Part shown: positions 60,376-64,000 of the stretch, piece by piece
How positions within the stretch are numbered: position 1 is the stretch's first letter
How the letters are laid out: every line of letters starts with the position of its first letter
Source: an uncultured Lachnospiraceae bacterium
GTDB lineage: Bacteria; Bacillota; Clostridia; Lachnospirales; Lachnospiraceae
Assembly: GCA_910589195.1 (NCBI GenBank)
Contig: CAJUTC010000004.1
Span: 1-64,000, forward strand
Length of the DNA stretch: 64,000 bases
Direction: 5' to 3'
Program-made: the position numbers and the translations under genes
The notes under the pieces: model-generated
Told to the model about the DNA's origin: nothing
Seen by the model: the letters and a program-made list of their open reading frames with translations, nothing else
Database searches by the model: none

Positions 60376-62085
60376 CTATTTCCTCACAAACGCTTTTATT
60401 CTTGTTTCTACTATTATCCGTCTTCCCTTCTCAATCCGGTAGGCCACCGCCGGGATATTCCCATTAGGATACAGCACATTAGTATTGGGATCAGCCTGGA
60501 TTACTAGGCCTTTGGCTTTTGGCCCCTTTCCCAAAACCTCACATTTCCTGTCTTCGTACCAGACCCCCGCCTCTGCCCCTTCCTCCCTTTGGCCGTATCC
60601 CTTTGTAAACCGCTCCACAGAGAAACCACAATCGTAGGCCATACAGTCATAGCTGCTTTCAATTGTATGAATCCTTCTGTGGCCGTTCTCCTCCGGTATC
60701 ACCACTGTGGTCACCAAAATCCCGGGAAAGGGCTGCCAGGTACTGATAACCCGATCTTCTTTTACCTCATAAGACAAGCTTACCTTCCGCACAAACACGT
60801 AATCATCACCATCAATTACAAATGCCAAGGCAGAATCCGGGGCATTTTCATGAAGCACAATCTGGCTACGTGCCACCGAAAAGCCAAACCTGGTGGAATA
60901 GGCAAACTTGGAATACTTCTCCGGCACATGGCCGTGACCGTATTTCTCACACACGCCTGCCGGATATGCCGTCACCTGATTCTCCATCCGGTGCACAATC
61001 ATATCCGCCTGCCTAAGCATTTTTACCTTTTTAAGCTCTGGCAAAGGAGCCGCTTTTTCGCTCCAAAATTCATGGTCATCCGGCAGCGCCAGGCACAAAA
61101 AGCTTTTCATTCCCCAGTAAGGGGATCCGGGAGCATTATACCGCTCCGCCATAATCAGGTTCGGATAACTGTATCCGATGGTCAGCACCCCGTCCCGGTC
61201 ATAAATTTTCTGACTGTCCCACCAGTCCAGATGCCTGGCCAGGATCCCCTTAACCACAGAAAGAGAGATCCCGTTTAAACCCGCAAATACGTAGGCGGAC
61301 CAAAATGCCGCCTGGCCGAATCGGTAGGCTAAGCTTCTCCCATACGGAAGGGCAGAGCCATTCTCATCAAACCAGAAAATAAAATCCCCTGCAAATATCT
61401 CAGCTCGCTCCCGGAATGCTTTGCACCTTCCTGGATCTTCCGACTCCATCGCCACCGCGTACAAAAGACCATAATAATGCATGGCAAAGGAAATATAGTA
61501 ATCTTTTTGGGCGGATCCTCCGTCCCGATACCAGCCTTCCCCCAAATAGTAAGACTCTATTTTCTCAAGGCCGGATTCCAACTTTTCCCGACTGAAGCTG
61601 CACCCTCTTTTCTTTAGCGCCACATTGACCAAAATCATGAAAAACTGCCAGTTACAGTCTGGAATCTCATATTCATTGATCTTGTAGAGCCAGACTGCCA
61701 GATCCTGCTTTCCTTTTTGGCTTAACGGCTCCCATACCTGTCCTGGCGCAAATATCATGCCCCACGCGATGGCAGCCATCTCCACAAACCGCTGATCGTA
61801 ATCATGAAAACCGCCCCAATATTCCTCGTGAAGCGGATCCGTGCCATTTGCAAAACCTTTTTGGTAAATGGCCTCAAACTCCTGATCGTGTCCTCCTCCG
61901 GCCCAAAAGGGAACCAATGCCCATAGAGGCCTTGAAAAAGCCTCCATCTCAATCGTGTCCCGGGAGTACGTTACCCCGCTGTCACCTAAATGGAGCCTGG
62001 CCCCGCCTTGGCTGTATAATGCTTTCAGCGGATCCAACAGCTTATGCAGAAGTTTCTGAAAATCTTCCTTCGTTTCTAATCTCAT
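60376..62085 (-). CDS. DUF2264-family protein
   Basis: A 569-residue protein of the DUF2264 family, with an N-terminal (alpha/alpha)-barrel-like region (SRPLWALVPFWAGGG, WGMIFAPGQVWEPL, NWQFFMILVNVALKK) and a C-terminal beta region (YSTRFGFSVARSQ). The ATG at 62085 gives the normal family start (MRLETKEDFQKLL) behind AAGAAGG. The family is found in loci for uronic-acid-containing polysaccharides; activity is not firmly established. It follows the GH88 gene by 70 nt. Confidence 0.85.
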   Translation of the reverse strand: MRLETKEDFQKLLHKLLDPLKALYSQGGARLHLGDSGVTYSRDTIEMEAFSRPLWALVPFWAGGGHDQEFEAIYQKGFANGTDPLHEEYWGGFHDYDQRFVEMAAIAWGMIFAPGQVWEPLSQKGKQDLAVWLYKINEYEIPDCNWQFFMILVNVALKKRGCSFSREKLESGLEKIESYYLGEGWYRDGGSAQKDYYISFAMHYYGLLYAVAMESEDPGRCKAFRERAEIFAGDFIFWFDENGSALPYGRSLAYRFGQAAFWSAYVFAGLNGISLSVVKGILARHLDWWDSQKIYDRDGVLTIGYSYPNLIMAERYNAPGSPYWGMKSFLCLALPDDHEFWSEKAAPLPELKKVKMLRQADMIVHRMENQVTAYPAGVCEKYGHGHVPEKYSKFAYSTRFGFSVARSQIVLHENAPDSALAFVIDGDDYVFVRKVSLSYEVKEDRVISTWQPFPGILVTTVVIPEENGHRRIHTIESSYDCMAYDCGFSVERFTKGYGQREEGAEAGVWYEDRKCEVLGKGPKAKGLVIQADPNTNVLYPNGNIPAVAYRIEKGRRIIVETRIKAFVRK

Positions 62086-62155
62086 TGCCTTCTTACCCTT
62101 TCTCTTCCTTCCATAACAGAGCACATGTTCTTACTATATTGGTTCCAGTACAGCT

Positions 62156-63478
62156 CTACCAGTAAGGATTCCATTCTCCGCTAAGCCTGGTTAATGCTTC
62201 CATATAAAAATAATCTCCCCAGATGTTGCAGGCATCCACCCCTTCTGGCGTGCAAGTATTATAAGGCGACTTTTTGGAATAGGTGCTGTGGAGCACCAGA
62301 CCATTGGATGTTTCCATAGATGTTACCCGGTAATGATCCACCAGCGACTTCATGATCATTTCTGCGATTTCCCTGTAATATGCCCCGTCTTCTGGCTCCA
62401 TGTACTTTGCCATCTCCAACATGCCGCAAGCTGCGATGGAAGCGGAAGAAGAATCCCTTGGTTCTTCATCTCCCTCTCCAAATTCCAAATCCCAGTAGGG
62501 AACCAGATCCGAAGGTAAATGTTCCAAAAAGTATCCGGTTACATGCTTAAAGTCTTCGATATAGCGCTTTCTTTTTGTGTACCGGTACGCCACAGCCGTC
62601 CCATATACCCCCCAGGCCTGTCCTCTGGCCCAGGCAGATCCGTCCCGATAACCTTGGCAGGTAGCGCCGTGATCCGGCTCCCCGGTTTCCATGTTCATAA
62701 AAAAGGTATGCCAGGTGGAATAATCCTCCCGGATTACATTGGCAATAGCCGTATGGATATGCTTTTCCGCAATCTCATGATACCGCTCCTTTCCCGTTTC
62801 CTCAGAAGCCCAGTACAGCAGAGGCAGATTCAAAAGGCAGTCAATAATAAACCGGTAATTTTCCGGCTGATCCATAGGCCCCCAGGCCTGAATAAACTCT
62901 CCTACCGGATGGAACCGGGTAATCAACTGATCGGCTGCCTTAATCGCCGCTTCCCGTCCCTTTTGGCTTCCAATCAACTTATAGCCTGCCACACAAGATG
63001 GAGAATATAAAAATCCCATGTCGTGATGATCCACTTCTCTTTTTTCGTTGATCCGCTCTAGAAAACTGTCAATCTGAACCTGCCCCGCTTCCTTTAACGC
63101 ATCCGCCTCCCTGGCAAGTCCCTTCTTTCTGGCCCATTCCCAGGCCAGCCATATCTGCCCCGTCCAAAATCCAGTGGTCCAGTTTACATTTTCGGTGGCC
63201 TGGTAAAACCCATTTTCGCTGTAAGCTTTCTTAAAATGGCAGGTAAATTCCTTTAAATTATCCATGATCTGCGTAAGGGCAAAATCCATGGCCTGGTTAA
63301 TCTCCTCCTGCCTTATCCTGGTCTTATCTTTTAATAATTTGGTAACCTTCTCACTCAACCTATTATCCTCCTGTGATCCCGCTTGCGGGATTTTATTATT
63401 CGATCCGAACATAGCCTGACAATCTGTTTTCTTGTTTAACCACGCAGAAACCGACAGCCATGCCGCCGGTTTCTCCAC
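62156..63478 (-). CDS. GH88 unsaturated glucuronyl hydrolase
   Basis: A 440-residue GH88 enzyme. Typical motifs are NWTTGFWTGQIWLAWE (residues 99-114), HDMGF with Asp153, IIDCLLNLPLLYWA with Asp212, and DGSAWARGQAWGVYG. The two Asp correspond to the catalytic pair of the Bacillus enzyme, with similar spacing. It hydrates 4,5-unsaturated uronic acids released by polysaccharide lyases. The assumed start is a GTG just after the permease stop (AAAGGA upstream); the first 50 residues are longer than usual. No signal peptide, so unsaturated oligosaccharides must be imported. Confidence 0.91.
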   Translation of the reverse strand: MEKPAAWLSVSAWLNKKTDCQAMFGSNNKIPQAGSQEDNRLSEKVTKLLKDKTRIRQEEINQAMDFALTQIMDNLKEFTCHFKKAYSENGFYQATENVNWTTGFWTGQIWLAWEWARKKGLAREADALKEAGQVQIDSFLERINEKREVDHHDMGFLYSPSCVAGYKLIGSQKGREAAIKAADQLITRFHPVGEFIQAWGPMDQPENYRFIIDCLLNLPLLYWASEETGKERYHEIAEKHIHTAIANVIREDYSTWHTFFMNMETGEPDHGATCQGYRDGSAWARGQAWGVYGTAVAYRYTKRKRYIEDFKHVTGYFLEHLPSDLVPYWDLEFGEGDEEPRDSSSASIAACGMLEMAKYMEPEDGAYYREIAEMIMKSLVDHYRVTSMETSNGLVLHSTYSKKSPYNTCTPEGVDACNIWGDYFYMEALTRLSGEWNPYW

Positions 63479-63482
63479 ACGT

Positions 63483-64000
63483 TTATCCTTTCACTCCTGT
63501 CGCCGCGATTCCTTCTACGAAATACTTCTGAAGTGCTAAAAACACAATTAAAACTGGAATCAATGACAGCACCGATGCCGCCATAATCAGTCCGTACTCG
63601 GAAGAATACTGGCTGATAAACATCCGAAGCCCAATCTGCAGCGTCTTCTTGGACTCGGTTTTTAAATAAATCATAGGGCCTAAAAAGTCATTCCAGGTAG
63701 CCACAAAGGTAAATATGGTTAATGTGGACAAGGCCGGTTTTGAGAGAGGAAGCATGATTTTCGAATAAATCTTGTACTCGCTCATCCCGTCAATCCTGGC
63801 TGCTTCGCACAGCTCATCTGGAATTCCCTGGTAAAACTGCCGCATCATAAACACGCCGAACGCTGAGAATGCCTGCAGGCAGATAATCGCCATATGGGAG
63901 TCATTCATCCCCATCCCCCGCATCATAATAAACTGGGGAACCATATAAACTTGCCACGGCATAGCTATGGTAGAAATATAAGCCATAAACAGCAGGTTCT
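63483..64000 (-). CDS. CUT1 sugar ABC transporter permease (MalG type), 5' end outside window
   Basis: The C-terminal 170 residues or so of a permease whose start lies beyond the right edge; the frame stays open to position 64000. The EAA loop CEAARIDGMSEYKIY, IMLPLS and two final membrane helices are visible. Its stop is 4 nt before the GH88 start, so transporter and hydrolase are translated from one mRNA. Likely substrate is an unsaturated uronate oligosaccharide. Confidence 0.9.
   Translation of the reverse strand, partial: NLLFMAYISTIAMPWQVYMVPQFIMMRGMGMNDSHMAIICLQAFSAFGVFMMRQFYQGIPDELCEAARIDGMSEYKIYSKIMLPLSKPALSTLTIFTFVATWNDFLGPMIYLKTESKKTLQIGLRMFISQYSSEYGLIMAASVLSLIPVLIVFLALQKYFVEGIAATGVKG

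Noticed and set aside
60589..61278. 229-codon open frame antisense to the DUF2264 gene
   Set aside because: A shadow frame; composition is rich in His, Arg and Pro and no domain is recognisable.

Overview
The window looks like chromosome from a Gram-positive, saccharolytic clostridium of the Lachnospiraceae type. The signs are strong AGGAGG ribosome binding sites, sigma-A promoters (TTGACA, about 17 bp, TATAAT), lipoprotein signals on every solute-binding protein, CUT1 sugar transporters without their own ATPase, a class III fructose-bisphosphatase, an NlpC/P60 protein and a cell-wall-binding repeat protein. This is inference from gene content; no 16S rRNA is present. No transposase, integrase, phage gene or CRISPR array was found. 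Most genes lie on the minus strand.

Layout. 1-13.1 kb: tRNA-Arg, then a xylo-oligosaccharide locus: a CUT1 transporter (binding protein and two permeases), a GH43 and a GH120 beta-xylosidase, both apparently cytoplasmic, a sugar-acid dehydratase, a DapA-type aldolase, and two related LacI regulators. 13.3-25.4 kb: tRNA-Pro and a housekeeping block (two YfcE-type phosphodiesterases, RdgB, a THUMP rRNA methyltransferase coupled to a C1 cysteine-peptidase lipoprotein, a rhodanese, a candidate structured RNA, an Asn/Ser/Gln-rich small protein, NlpC/P60, DUF1700, Fbp) ending in an exported FMN/FAD flavoprotein. 25.7-27.6 kb: a NusG-II protein and an M23 peptidase. 27.6-33.4 kb: a sugar-acid-like cluster (two YhcH/YjgK proteins, SDR, GntR regulator, cyclase-family hydrolase, ketopantoate-reductase-like enzyme).

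33.7-50.7 kb: a sialic-acid-type region. It holds a CUT1 transporter, NanA-like lyase, an FAD flavoprotein, a complete Opp/Dpp-type ABC transporter, two esterases (alpha/beta and SGNH), an RpiR regulator, a ROK kinase and NanE. Three of its promoters share an A/T-rich motif just upstream of the -35 box. 51.0-53.6 kb: a secreted subtilase and a cell-wall-binding partner. 54-59.4 kb: an amylosucrase-like GH13, a HAD phosphatase, a LacI regulator and a Sel1-repeat protein. 59.5-64 kb: a uronic-acid-glycan locus (GH88, DUF2264, an orphan protein, an ABC permease cut by the window edge).

The least expected structures are non-coding. (1) A family of 108-nt palindromic elements occurs between 25.5 and 35.7 kb; two copies begin exactly at a gene's stop codon and one pair is head-to-tail. 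(2) A promoter between two convergent genes is flanked by two perfect LacI-type operators; it would make a terminated transcript of about 200 nt with two overlapping micro-ORFs. (3) A candidate structured RNA lies near 18.8 kb. (4) The promoters of several loci carry well-defined operators that suggest which local regulator controls them.
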